Under the pieces are notes generated by a model. It worked only from the letters and a program-made list of their open reading frames with translations, searched no databases and had not been told where the DNA came from. A program made the translations under genes and the position numbers. Source: Thermoplasmatales archaeon (GTDB lineage Archaea > Thermoplasmatota > E2 > DHVEG-1). From it: DNA of 37,298 bases. Shown here piece after piece: positions 20,544 through 29,062 of the stretch; within the stretch, counting starts at the first letter, position 1, and every line of letters begins with the position of its first letter. The stretch is taken from NCBI GenBank assembly GCA_030672305.1, contig DAOVGR010000001.1:1-37298 (forward strand). The letters are read 5' to 3'.

Positions 20544-21266
20544 ATGGATAAAAAGCCTGTTGTGTTGTATAAAACGCTGGTAATTGGAGTGATTATCTTA
20601 TTTCTGGGTGTTGCTGTTCAACCTAGTGTAGCAACCATTCAACCAGAAGAAGAGATAAATGCTGAACCTTATGATTATTTATTTCAGATTATTATAGACC
20701 TAGTAAATAACCCAGATGTTAAGAAGTTATTTGAGCAATATGAGAATGATTTGTTAAAAGTTGATATTGATAGAAGTGTCTATCGTAAGATATTATTTAG
20801 AAATCCACGGTTGTTTCGTTCATTAATATTTACTAAACCCAGTTTAACTTATGAGTATCTTGATAAATCCTACAATTATGGTATTGAAATCACTAACATT
20901 CTTGGTGAAGATAAAGCATTAGAAATCATAGAATCTATAGAGCTAACTAATCCAGAGGTTTTAGATGAACTTAAAAATATTATCATAAACGATGAAAACC
21001 TGTCTGGCAGAAACGCTATGCTTAAAGAGATGAATATGGAGATTACTCATGTTACACCTTTGGAAGATAATCTAGTTGTTTGTATAACTTTAGGCTTAAT
21101 TGTTATTACATGTGTGATAGCAGGTGTGTTTTTCCTTGCATTAGCAGGATTATTGCCTGAAAATCTATACGAAATATTTCTTTTGGTTTATGGAGTATTT
21201 ATTGCAATAGCTTTTGGATGTTATGGTTTAATGGCTTATATAGGATGCTTTGATTTTTTACCATAA
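20544..21266 (+). CDS. Membrane protein with secreted-type leader, unknown function
   Basis: A 240-residue protein. The N-terminal leader (TLVIGVIILFLGVAVQPS at about 10-27) is the same leader type as the tailed secreted proteins downstream. An acidic, helical, probably extracellular region (about 30-175) follows, then two hydrophobic helices near the C-terminus (about 180-204 and 211-233), ending in a Cys-containing stretch (AYIGCFDFLP). No known domain recognised. The frame opens at a TTG (20526), but the ATG at 20544 with GAGGAGAGAAGG just upstream is the start. It lacks the RFP tail. The partial gene at the right window edge ends in a similar 'A-Y-x-G-x-F-D' stretch, suggesting a paralogue at the other side of the cluster. 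Confidence 0.8.
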   Translation: MDKKPVVLYKTLVIGVIILFLGVAVQPSVATIQPEEEINAEPYDYLFQIIIDLVNNPDVKKLFEQYENDLLKVDIDRSVYRKILFRNPRLFRSLIFTKPSLTYEYLDKSYNYGIEITNILGEDKALEIIESIELTNPEVLDELKNIIINDENLSGRNAMLKEMNMEITHVTPLEDNLVVCITLGLIVITCVIAGVFFLALAGLLPENLYEIFLLVYGVFIAIAFGCYGLMAYIGCFDFLP

Positions 21267-21398
21267 GAACTACTGTAGATTATAAACCTGTTTGTTTGTA
21301 ATATACTTTAATAGGATGATTGTAAGTATTAAAGAGCTCATCTTAGTAAATCTCTGGCTTTTAAAAAAAATCTGTTAGATGTAAACAGTTCTTATAGT

Positions 21399-21412
21399 TA
21401 CATTTATATCAA
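21399..21412 (+). promoter_or_regulatory. TATA region upstream of the Kelch/PKD gene
   Basis: TACATTTATATCAA lies about 52-65 nt before the ATG at 21464, with a GGGGAGGAA ribosome site in between. It is a variant of the ACATTTAAATAT element seen upstream of other cluster genes. Confidence 0.45.
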
Positions 21413-21463
21413 AATATTATATAAGAAATCTGAAAAATTGTCCTAAGGGGAGGAATTAGGAAC

Positions 21464-24277
21464 ATGCAAAAGAGTATGTTTAGAAAAGAACTGGTTTTAG
21501 GAATAATATTGTTATTTGTGGGAGCTAGTGTTACACCGAGTATTAGTATAGATGTTAAATCGAGAGTAATGGAAGGTGCAGAGATGAATATAACTATAGA
21601 CCAAGGGATTTCATCTGTATCTTGTTCAGGAGAACAAAGAGGTAGTGGTAAATGGATTAACGTGACTCCATTGATCAGATATATCGGTGGTTCAATTACT
21701 GGGAGGGCATTGCATAATATGGTATTTGATTCAAATTCGGAGACTATTATTATGTTTAGTGGTCAGAATGCTGCTGGTGAGGTGATCCAGGAAACCTGGG
21801 CATATAATTATGTTAATAATACATGGTTCTTAAGATGTAATGGAACTGGGCCCTTACCTCGAATCTGGTCTGGTATGGCATATGATTCTCAGGCTGATCG
21901 GACATTGGTTTTTGGGGGTAATAATGGAATTGAAGAATTAAAGGATACATGGGAATATAATTTTAATACAAATACTTGGACGAATCGAACTGCTCTTGGT
22001 TCATATGGTGAGGTTGATGGAACCTTAACTGGAAGAAGAGGTTTATCGATGGTGTACGATTCTATTGCTGATCGGACTATTATGTACGGTGGTGATAATG
22101 ATAATCCTGATTTATTAAATGAAACATGGGTGTATGATTATAATAATAATACTTGGATTAATATGACACCAACCATAAATGTAATTGGTGGCATGCCTCA
22201 TTGTGGAATAAAAGAGCATAACATGGTGTTTGATGCTGAGAATAATCTGACAATAATGTTTGGCGGTTTGGCTGATCTTGCACCTGGGCCAAATAGTATT
22301 AGGACTAATTGGACGTATATTTATGATTATAATACTAACACATGGGTGAATAGAACACCAAGCATGACTGTAGTAGGCGGCGACCTTAAACCAAGACAAA
22401 GGTTTTCAATGGTTTATGATTCTAATAATGAATGTGTAGTTCTGTTTGGCGGAAATGGTCCATCTAATACTCATTTGAATGATACGTGGTGGTATGATTT
22501 ATCTAATAATACTTGGTATAACGTAAATTATGCTATGAGTGGTGGTATTCTTTGGGGACGTGATTACGTTGCTGGAGTATATGATTCTGTTAATAGAAAG
22601 ACGATAATTCATGGTGGGTATAATAATGATAATCCCCCTAATTGGCCTGATTCACGAACAAATGAAACCTGGGTGTTCGATTTAAACAGTTCAAATCAAC
22701 CACCCAACACCCCAACTGACCCTAATCCAGCAAATGAATCATTATGTGTTCAACCTGATGATGATATTAGTTGGTATTGTTGGGACCCTGATTATGATGA
22801 TCTTACCTATGATGTATATTTTGAAGCAAATGATCCCACTCCTGATGTGTTAGTTTCCAATAATCAATCAGAAATAACATATGATCCAGGAACCATGGGA
22901 TATGATACAACATATTATTGGCAGATTGTCGCCTGGGATACACCAGGTCATAGCACTGTTGGACCGATATGGCATTTTACCACCGAAGGACCAAATAATG
23001 CTCCAAATACACCTAGCAATCCAGATCCAGAAGATGATGCAACTGATATATCAGTTAATGCAAATCTGAGTTGGACAGGTGGAGATCCAGATCCTTGTGA
23101 TACCGTCACATATGATGTATATTTTGAAGCTAATGATTCAACACCAGATATTTTAGTTTCAAGCAATCAAACCGAAACCACCTACAACCCTGGGACAATG
23201 TATGGTAATACTCAATACTACTGGCAGATAATAGCCTGGGATAACCATGATGTATCAACAGAGGGTCCTATTTGGAGTTTCACAACAGAAAACCTACCAC
23301 CCTATACACCGAGTAACCCTACTCCTAATAATCATGCATCAAATGTTGATATCAATGCAGATTTATCCTGGGATGGTGGCGACCCTGATCCAGAGGATAC
23401 CGTTACATATGATGTATACTATGGAACCTCTTCAGATCCTCCAAAAGTAGCATCAAATATTTCAGATACAAACTATGACCCTGGAATTATGGAATATAAT
23501 ACTAAATATTACTGGAAGATCGTCAGCTGGGATAACCTTGGAGCAACAGCAACTGGACCCTTGTGGGATTTCACTACAGGTAATGAACCTAATGATCCAC
23601 CAGAGGAACCAAGTAATCCAAGTCCATTAGATGGAGCAACTGGTGTAAGTATTGATACTTATTTGAGTTGGGATTGCAGTGATCCAGATGGAGATGAAAT
23701 CTTTTATGATGTTTATCTTGAAGCAGATGATGAAACACCAGATGTTCTTGTAGCAGATGATATTACAGAAACCACTTTTGACCCTGGAATCTTAGATTAT
23801 GGAGCTCTTTATTATTGGCAGATTGTCGCAATAGATGAACATAGTGCTTCAACACAAGGACCTATTTGGAGTTTCACAACAGTTGAAAACAATCCACCAG
23901 ATGCACCAAGTATTGAAGGTCCAGATAGGGGAATCCCAGAAACAATTTATGAATTTGGTTTTACATCTGAGGATCCTGATGGACATGACATAGCTGAATA
24001 CATTATCAACTGGGATGATGACTCTGGTGAAGAAACAATAAGTGGTCCTTTTGGATCTGGTGAGGAAGTTTTTGCAAGTCATAGCTGGAGTGAGAAAGGA
24101 ACCTTTAAAATTCAAGCTAAAGCAAAAGATGTCTTTGGGGCTGAGAGTGACTGGGGTGAGTTTGAGGTAAAAATTCCAAGGAACAGAGCAACCTATAATT
24201 TGTTATTCCTACAGTTATTGGAGCGTTTTATTGATAACTTTCCAATTATGAGATATCTTCTTAGATTGATGTTCTGA
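21464..24277 (+). CDS. Secreted Kelch / FnIII-like / PKD protein with RFP-type C-terminal tail
   Basis: A 937-residue secreted protein. A leader (LVLGIILLFVGASVTPSIS, about 10-28) is followed by Kelch/galactose-oxidase-type repeats (about 50-405, recurring 'DTWEYNxNTNTWxN' and 'DRTxVxFGG' strands) forming a beta-propeller. Next come four FnIII-like repeats (about 410-808, each ending 'YYWQIxAWDxxxxSTxGPIWxFTT'), one PKD domain (about 809-905) and a C-terminal tail with L-L-E-R-F-I-D-N-F-P-I-M-R-Y-L-L-R-L, a divergent version of the shared tail with four extra residues. Likely a polysaccharide- or protein-binding surface protein; no catalytic site is evident. A GGGGAGGAA ribosome site lies 10-18 nt upstream. 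Its stop is 14 nt before the next gene, so the two are co-transcribed. Confidence 0.88.
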   Translation: MQKSMFRKELVLGIILLFVGASVTPSISIDVKSRVMEGAEMNITIDQGISSVSCSGEQRGSGKWINVTPLIRYIGGSITGRALHNMVFDSNSETIIMFSGQNAAGEVIQETWAYNYVNNTWFLRCNGTGPLPRIWSGMAYDSQADRTLVFGGNNGIEELKDTWEYNFNTNTWTNRTALGSYGEVDGTLTGRRGLSMVYDSIADRTIMYGGDNDNPDLLNETWVYDYNNNTWINMTPTINVIGGMPHCGIKEHNMVFDAENNLTIMFGGLADLAPGPNSIRTNWTYIYDYNTNTWVNRTPSMTVVGGDLKPRQRFSMVYDSNNECVVLFGGNGPSNTHLNDTWWYDLSNNTWYNVNYAMSGGILWGRDYVAGVYDSVNRKTIIHGGYNNDNPPNWPDSRTNETWVFDLNSSNQPPNTPTDPNPANESLCVQPDDDISWYCWDPDYDDLTYDVYFEANDPTPDVLVSNNQSEITYDPGTMGYDTTYYWQIVAWDTPGHSTVGPIWHFTTEGPNNAPNTPSNPDPEDDATDISVNANLSWTGGDPDPCDTVTYDVYFEANDSTPDILVSSNQTETTYNPGTMYGNTQYYWQIIAWDNHDVSTEGPIWSFTTENLPPYTPSNPTPNNHASNVDINADLSWDGGDPDPEDTVTYDVYYGTSSDPPKVASNISDTNYDPGIMEYNTKYYWKIVSWDNLGATATGPLWDFTTGNEPNDPPEEPSNPSPLDGATGVSIDTYLSWDCSDPDGDEIFYDVYLEADDETPDVLVADDITETTFDPGILDYGALYYWQIVAIDEHSASTQGPIWSFTTVENNPPDAPSIEGPDRGIPETIYEFGFTSEDPDGHDIAEYIINWDDDSGEETISGPFGSGEEVFASHSWSEKGTFKIQAKAKDVFGAESDWGEFEVKIPRNRATYNLLFLQLLERFIDNFPIMRYLLRLMF

Positions 24278-24291
24278 GGGAGGAAAATGTT

Positions 24292-25839
24292 ATGAAAAAA
24301 ATTATAGGGATAATTATATGCATTTTCTTGATAACAACTACTGGTTTATCCGTAGCAGAAATTAATGTAAACAGAGATGAGTTAAATAAAAATCATACAC
24401 CTAATAATTTTGAAAATCCTGAACCTCTTAATCAAGTTGATGAATGGCCGATGTATCAACATGATGTACAGCATACAGGGTTCTCATCATCAAGTGCACC
24501 TGATACCAATAAAGTCCATTGGACTTTCCCAACAGAAGCACCTATTCACTATAGTTCACCGGCTATAGCTAATGGGAAAGTCTATATTGGATGCGAAGAC
24601 GGTTACCTGTATTGTATAAATACCGGTACAGGAGAACTCGTTTGGAAGAATGATACCCAAGATCCAGATATGAAGAGTTCCTCACCAGCAATATATCAAG
24701 GCAATGTTTATTTCACTCAACCTCAAAATCAACTTATAACATGTCTCAATGCAAACACTGGTAGTCTTGTATGGGAGGAACCTGTTGGTGGACGACCTGC
24801 TAAATCTTTAACAATTTTTGATGATAAGTTATATTTTGGTGCTAATACTGATAAGATCTATTGTTGGGATGCCACAACAGGGAGTAGCATATGGGATTTC
24901 ACCGCAGATGGTGATATTAATTCCTTCCCAGCTATCAATAATAATAAAGTATTTGTAGGATCAACTGATGGAAATCTTTACTGTCTCAATGTAAATAATG
25001 GAAGTAAGATTTGGTCCTATGATACTGGTGGTGTTGTAAATTCAGGACCTGCTGTTGCTAATGGCTATGTTTATTTCGGGTCATGGTCAAATTACATTTA
25101 TTGTTTATCTGAGGATACTGGAGTGTTTATTTGGAAGTATCTAACTGATGAACATGTAAGTAGTTCTCCAGCAGTTGCATATGATAAGATCTATGCAACG
25201 TCATGGAGTACCTTGTATTGTATAGATGCATACTCTGGTGATTACATTTGGAGTTATACTCCCAATATGGGATTTATAGCTAGTCCTGCTGTTGCAGATG
25301 GCAAAGTCTTCATTGGTGATCTTGATCAATATTTCTTTTGCTTTGATGCTGAAACAGGTAATATTGTTTGGTCAAATAATCTTGGTTGGCATTTTATTAT
25401 CTCTTCACCAGCAGTAGCAAATGATATGGTAATAGTCGGACACTATGACAATTTAGTATATTGTTTTAAGGACCCTAATTATCCACCAGATGCCCCATCA
25501 ATTGATGGTCCTTCAAGTGGAAAAACAAATGTTGGATATGAATATACTTTTAATTCAACAGACCCAGAAGGGGACCCTGTCATGTACTTTATTGATTGGG
25601 GAGATAATAATACAGATTGGACTGAGTATGGTGATTCAGGTGAAGAGATAATATTAAAACACACCTGGGATGAGGAAGGAGAATATACAATAAAGGCAAA
25701 AGCAAAGGATATTAGTGATGCCGAGAGCAATTGGTCATACTTTGATGTAGAAATACCAAGAACCAGAGCATCATCTTATCATTGGCTGTTTGAGCGTTTC
25801 CCATTGCTGGAAAGACTGCTATCATTTTTATTGTTGTAA
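24292..25839 (+). CDS. Secreted PQQ-propeller / PKD protein with RFP-type tail
   Basis: A 515-residue secreted protein. Signal peptide about 1-24 (KKIIGIIICIFLITTTGLSV). A PQQ-like eight-bladed type propeller (about 50-393) has repeated 'SSPAIAxGKVYIGxxDGxLYCxxxxTGxxxWxx' blades; the Trp-Gly-type quinoprotein catalytic residues are not evident, so binding is more likely than dehydrogenase activity. One PKD domain (about 396-490) has the WGD strand, then I-P-R-T-R-A and the tail L-F-E-R-F-P-L-L-E-R-L-L-S-F-L. It starts 14 nt after the Kelch gene with GGGAGGAAAA in the gap, so it is the second gene of that operon. It is closely related to the frameshifted gene immediately downstream, suggesting tandem duplication. 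Confidence 0.9.
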   Translation: MKKIIGIIICIFLITTTGLSVAEINVNRDELNKNHTPNNFENPEPLNQVDEWPMYQHDVQHTGFSSSSAPDTNKVHWTFPTEAPIHYSSPAIANGKVYIGCEDGYLYCINTGTGELVWKNDTQDPDMKSSSPAIYQGNVYFTQPQNQLITCLNANTGSLVWEEPVGGRPAKSLTIFDDKLYFGANTDKIYCWDATTGSSIWDFTADGDINSFPAINNNKVFVGSTDGNLYCLNVNNGSKIWSYDTGGVVNSGPAVANGYVYFGSWSNYIYCLSEDTGVFIWKYLTDEHVSSSPAVAYDKIYATSWSTLYCIDAYSGDYIWSYTPNMGFIASPAVADGKVFIGDLDQYFFCFDAETGNIVWSNNLGWHFIISSPAVANDMVIVGHYDNLVYCFKDPNYPPDAPSIDGPSSGKTNVGYEYTFNSTDPEGDPVMYFIDWGDNNTDWTEYGDSGEEIILKHTWDEEGEYTIKAKAKDISDAESNWSYFDVEIPRTRASSYHWLFERFPLLERLLSFLLL

Positions 25840-25852
25840 CATTTAAATATCC
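25835..25852 (+). promoter_or_regulatory. Conserved TATA element, copy 1
   Basis: TGTAACATTTAAATATCC occurs here, about 40-55 nt before the ATG at 25890, and again exactly at 29007-29024 before a sister gene. It overlaps the last codons of the preceding gene. The match includes bases on both sides of the TATA core, as expected for a BRE/TATA promoter carried along by duplication. Confidence 0.7.
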
Positions 25853-25889
25853 TTTATCAGATTAATATTATTCAAGGCGAGGAATAAGA

Positions 25890-27744
25890 ATGAAGAAAAT
25901 CATTGGATTTATTATTTGCATGTTAATGTTTACATCTACTGGTTTCTCTGTTGTAGGGATTGATGAATATAAGGACATATCAAATATTGAAAATTCATCA
26001 CCACCAACTGGATTATTTGAATGGCCGATGTTTCGCTATGGGCTCAATAATTCAGGTTATTCACCGTCTCTAGCACCAGATGATGATACCATTCTATGGA
26101 GTAAATACATCGGTGATTGGGTTGATTCAAATCCTACTATTAAAGATGAAAGACTCTACATCGTTGGGGATAATTATTGGCAACAAGGTGGTGCAGACCT
26201 TTGGTGTTTAAATCCTTTCGATGGTAGTGTAATATGGAAAACTAATATCCCTGATGAGTTCGTCTGGGGTTCTCCAACTGTTGCGAACGATAAGGGTATA
26301 TGTTCTGGGAACTTACTTTAATCTATATTGTTATGATGCCAATAATGGAGATTTACTATGGGACTTCGAATCATATGGTCATTGTGGCCCAATGGTTGTT
26401 GAGGATAAATTATATTTTGGTTGTTCTCTTGGGGATTATAAAGGGTTTTACTGTTTGAACGCAACTACTGGTGAGATAATATGGGTCCATGACCCAATAA
26501 CAAACTATGACGGTTGTACCCCTGCTATTGTTGATGGAAAAGTATATATTAACAACGATTTTTATTTATACTGTTTAAATGCAGAAACAGGTGCTGAAAT
26601 CTGGAATTCTCCAGATAAACCTACCTGGGCATCTCCAGCTATTTACAATAATAGAGTATACACAAATGCTTATGAGATGTATTGTTTAGATGCTGAAAAT
26701 GGTGATGAATTGTGGAATTATCCAAATGGTGATTGGTATTGTTCTCCAGCTATCGCTTATGGAAATGTATACGCTGGAAATTTATATAATTATAAAGTCT
26801 ATTGCCTTGGCCTTGAGACTGGAGATTTAAACTGGGAATCCATATCATTAGGTTATATGATTAATGATGTTGCAATTGCTGATGATAAAGTTTTTATTCC
26901 AGTTGGTGGTCATGAAACATTATCAAAATTAGTATGTCTTGATGCACATACAGGTGAAGTTCTCTGGGATTATCCTCTTGGTGGTATGCATTGTATGTAT
27001 TCTGCTCCTGCTGTTGCCTATGGTAATGTCTATGTTGGTGCTGGAGAGAATGGGTATATTTACGCTTTTGGAACACCCAATGAACGTCCTAATATACCTG
27101 TAAAACCTGATGGTCCAGATAATGGAAAAACTAACAAGGAATACATAATCAACAGTACTACTACTGACCCTGAAGATGATGACATTTACTATTTATTCGA
27201 CTGGGGTGATGGATATAATAGTGGTTGGATTGGCCCTTATACTTCTGGAGAAGAAGTGAGTGCATCTCACATATGGACAGAAATTGGCGATTATGAGATA
27301 AGAGTTAAATCTCATGATGGAAGGCGTGAAAGTGACTGGTCAGAACCGTTAACAATTCTTATCACAAGTCTACCACCAGATGCACCCATCATTGATGGTC
27401 CAACAAGTGGAAAACAAGGAACATACTATAATTTTACTTTTAATTCTGTAGACCCAGATGGAGAGGATGTATATTACTATATCAAATGGGGTGATAATTC
27501 TGAAGAGGATTGGAATGGTCCTCATCCCTCTGGAGTAGATTTTGAAATTGCACATTCCTTTCCATTTAAAAAAACATTTACAATTGAAGCAAAAGCTAAA
27601 GACATTTCTGACGCTGAAAGCAATTGGACATACTTTGATGTAGAGATTCCAAGAACCAGAGCAACCTTTAATCTCTTGTTCCCGTGGTTTTTGGAACGAT
27701 TCCCAATACTGGAAAAACTGCTGACCTTAATTAGAGTGTTTTGA
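25890..27744 (+). pseudogene. Frameshifted secreted PQQ-propeller / PKD protein with RFP-type tail
   Basis: This is one gene split by a +1 frameshift. The first part (25890-26321) encodes a signal peptide and early propeller blades and stops soon after 'SPTVANDK'. Deleting one G from the GGG run at 26294-26296 restores '...ANDK-VYVLGTYFNLYCYDANNG...' and a single frame of 617 residues through 27744; the total length of 1855 nt is 3n+1, consistent with one inserted base. The restored protein has a PQQ-like propeller (about 40-395), two PKD domains (about 400-495 and 497-590), I-P-R-T-R-A, and the tail F-L-E-R-F-P-I-L-E-K-L-L-T-L-I. The reading frame after the break is uninterrupted and well conserved, so this is either a sequencing/assembly error or a very recent mutation. 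Confidence 0.85.
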
Positions 27745-27765
27745 AATCAGTTCTTTTAATAACTA

Positions 27766-27862
27766 ATGGTCCGAGTCCGACCTACCTTATTTTTTATGTT
27801 CCAACAGGAGAAAACAAGTATAAAATGGCCCCATATATGGGTTCGAATCCCGGAGTACAAAC
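27766..27862. other. Two tRNA T-arm-like fragments
   Basis: GGTCCGAGTCC (27768-27778) and ATATATGGGTTCGAATCCCGG (about 27833-27853) both resemble tRNA T arms; the second has the exact GGGTTCGAATCCC core (27839-27851). Neither is part of a complete tRNA: acceptor and anticodon stems cannot be built. They lie in the 215-nt gap between a secreted-protein gene and the next promoter. Possible remnants of integration at tRNA genes; chance similarity cannot be excluded for the first. Confidence 0.4.
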
Positions 27863-27897
27863 ATAAAAATTCATTGATTTCTTTTTTATCCCAAACC

Positions 27898-27912
27898 CAA
27901 CATTTAAATTAA
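27898..27912 (+). promoter_or_regulatory. TATA region upstream of the 339-residue PKD protein gene
   Basis: CAACATTTAAATTAA lies about 48-62 nt before the ATG at 27960 and shares ACATTTAAAT with the conserved elements at 25835 and 29007. A GGGGAGGAATAA ribosome site follows just before the ATG. Confidence 0.55.
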
Positions 27913-27959
27913 ATTAACTAATAACAGTTATTCCAGATTTTATTCTGGGGAGGAATAAA

Positions 27960-28979
27960 ATGAAAAAGAGAATAAGATATTATTTTAAAATAGGCGTCAT
28001 TCTAACGATTGTGTTTGCATTTGTAATGCAGGGTGCAGCAACAATAACAAAACCGCTATTATCAGAAGAAACTTTAGGATTCTCTAATGCTGAGTTTGAG
28101 TGGGTACCAGTTGACGCAAGTGGTTCACATACTATTGATGGTCATGAGATCATACTGAATGAGACCGGGCAGTTGGTAACACTGGAAATTCATGCCTCTG
28201 GTTGGTATCCCAATCTGCTGAAACTTTTACAGGCGACCGTTGATTCATCAGGTTACTCAAACGGTGTAGGTGGTACGTTATATCCATTGGGTTGGCCAGG
28301 AACGCCTCTGGATGGATGTTTTATTAACACTAGTAGACCTGATTATGTGTTTTATGGTATGGCCCAGGTCGATGCTGTGTATACAGGGGATCTCAACTAT
28401 ATGTGGGGTGCAACGCTCCTTGTAGGCTCAAAGGCTGATAGTGGCCAGACATACTACTTCGGTACACTGATCCTTGAAGTCCCCTCTGATGCAAGTGGTA
28501 CATACACAATCGTGTTTTTACCAAACGATGACAAAACCTATATGCAGGATGATATCGGGCAAAAAATCTTACCTCTGACTTTGACTCCTGCTTTGGTTAC
28601 AATCAATGAACCTCCAAATAAACCAGCAAAACCATCAGGTCAAACAAATGGAAAAACCGGAACATCTTACACGTATTCCTCAACCACCACAGATCCTAAC
28701 GGAGACCAATTATACTACTGGTTCGACTGGGGAGACACCACTAATAGCGGCTGGGTAGGACCATATACCTCTGGTTCTCCAGGAGATGCAAGTCACACAT
28801 GGACTGCACAAGGTTCTTATAATATCCAAGTAAAAGCCAAAGATGTTTATGGTATGGAGAGTGATTGGTCAGATCCGCTATCTGTTACAATCCCAAGAGC
28901 AAGAACGGTAAATCACCCATTATTGAGGTTTTTAGAACGTTTCCCAATGCTGGAAAGACTGCTGAATCTCTTGAGATAG
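27960..28979 (+). CDS. Secreted protein with cohesin-like domain, PKD domain and RFP-type tail
   Basis: A 339-residue secreted protein. Signal peptide about 1-28 (IGVILTIVFAFVMQGAA). The N-terminal domain (about 32-213) shows G-G-T-L-Y-P-L-G-W-P-G-T-P-L-D-G, F-I-N-T-S-R-P-D-Y-V-F-Y-G, Y-F-G-T-L-I-L-E-V-P and S-G-T-Y-T-I-V-F-L-P. I recall the same pattern ('TSR.DYVF', 'GTLILDVP', 'TFIGF') in secreted proteins of Planctomycetes; the closing strands resemble cohesin-type folds, but this is memory, not a search. A PKD domain (about 217-312) with WFDWGD follows, then I-P-R-A-R and the tail R-F-L-E-R-F-P-M-L-E-R-L-L-N-L-L-R, the best consensus example. G+C looks higher than in neighbours and codon choice differs in the N-terminal domain, so that domain may be acquired. 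Confidence 0.87.
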   Translation: MKKRIRYYFKIGVILTIVFAFVMQGAATITKPLLSEETLGFSNAEFEWVPVDASGSHTIDGHEIILNETGQLVTLEIHASGWYPNLLKLLQATVDSSGYSNGVGGTLYPLGWPGTPLDGCFINTSRPDYVFYGMAQVDAVYTGDLNYMWGATLLVGSKADSGQTYYFGTLILEVPSDASGTYTIVFLPNDDKTYMQDDIGQKILPLTLTPALVTINEPPNKPAKPSGQTNGKTGTSYTYSSTTTDPNGDQLYYWFDWGDTTNSGWVGPYTSGSPGDASHTWTAQGSYNIQVKAKDVYGMESDWSDPLSVTIPRARTVNHPLLRFLERFPMLERLLNLLR

Positions 28980-29006
28980 TACCTTAGTTCCATATCTATC
29001 AGTTAT

Positions 29007-29024
29007 TGTAACATTTAAATATCC
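29007..29024 (+). promoter_or_regulatory. Conserved TATA element, copy 2
   Basis: Exact 18-base match (TGTAACATTTAAATATCC) to 25835-25852, here about 40-56 nt before the TTG start at 29063. Spacing from TATA core to start codon is nearly the same in both copies. Confidence 0.7.
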
Positions 29025-29062
29025 CTATAGAGTTGTTATTTATTTGAGGGAGGTAGTTAAGC

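Noticed and set aside
24292-25480. Active quinoprotein dehydrogenase
   Set aside because: Only the propeller-blade pattern is present; the catalytic Asp and the vicinal cysteine or calcium-site pattern of PQQ dehydrogenases cannot be found.
26254-26400. Programmed +1 frameshift in the PQQ-propeller gene
   Set aside because: There is no slippery sequence or stimulatory structure, and PQQ-propeller proteins are not known to use recoding; a one-base insertion explains it simply.
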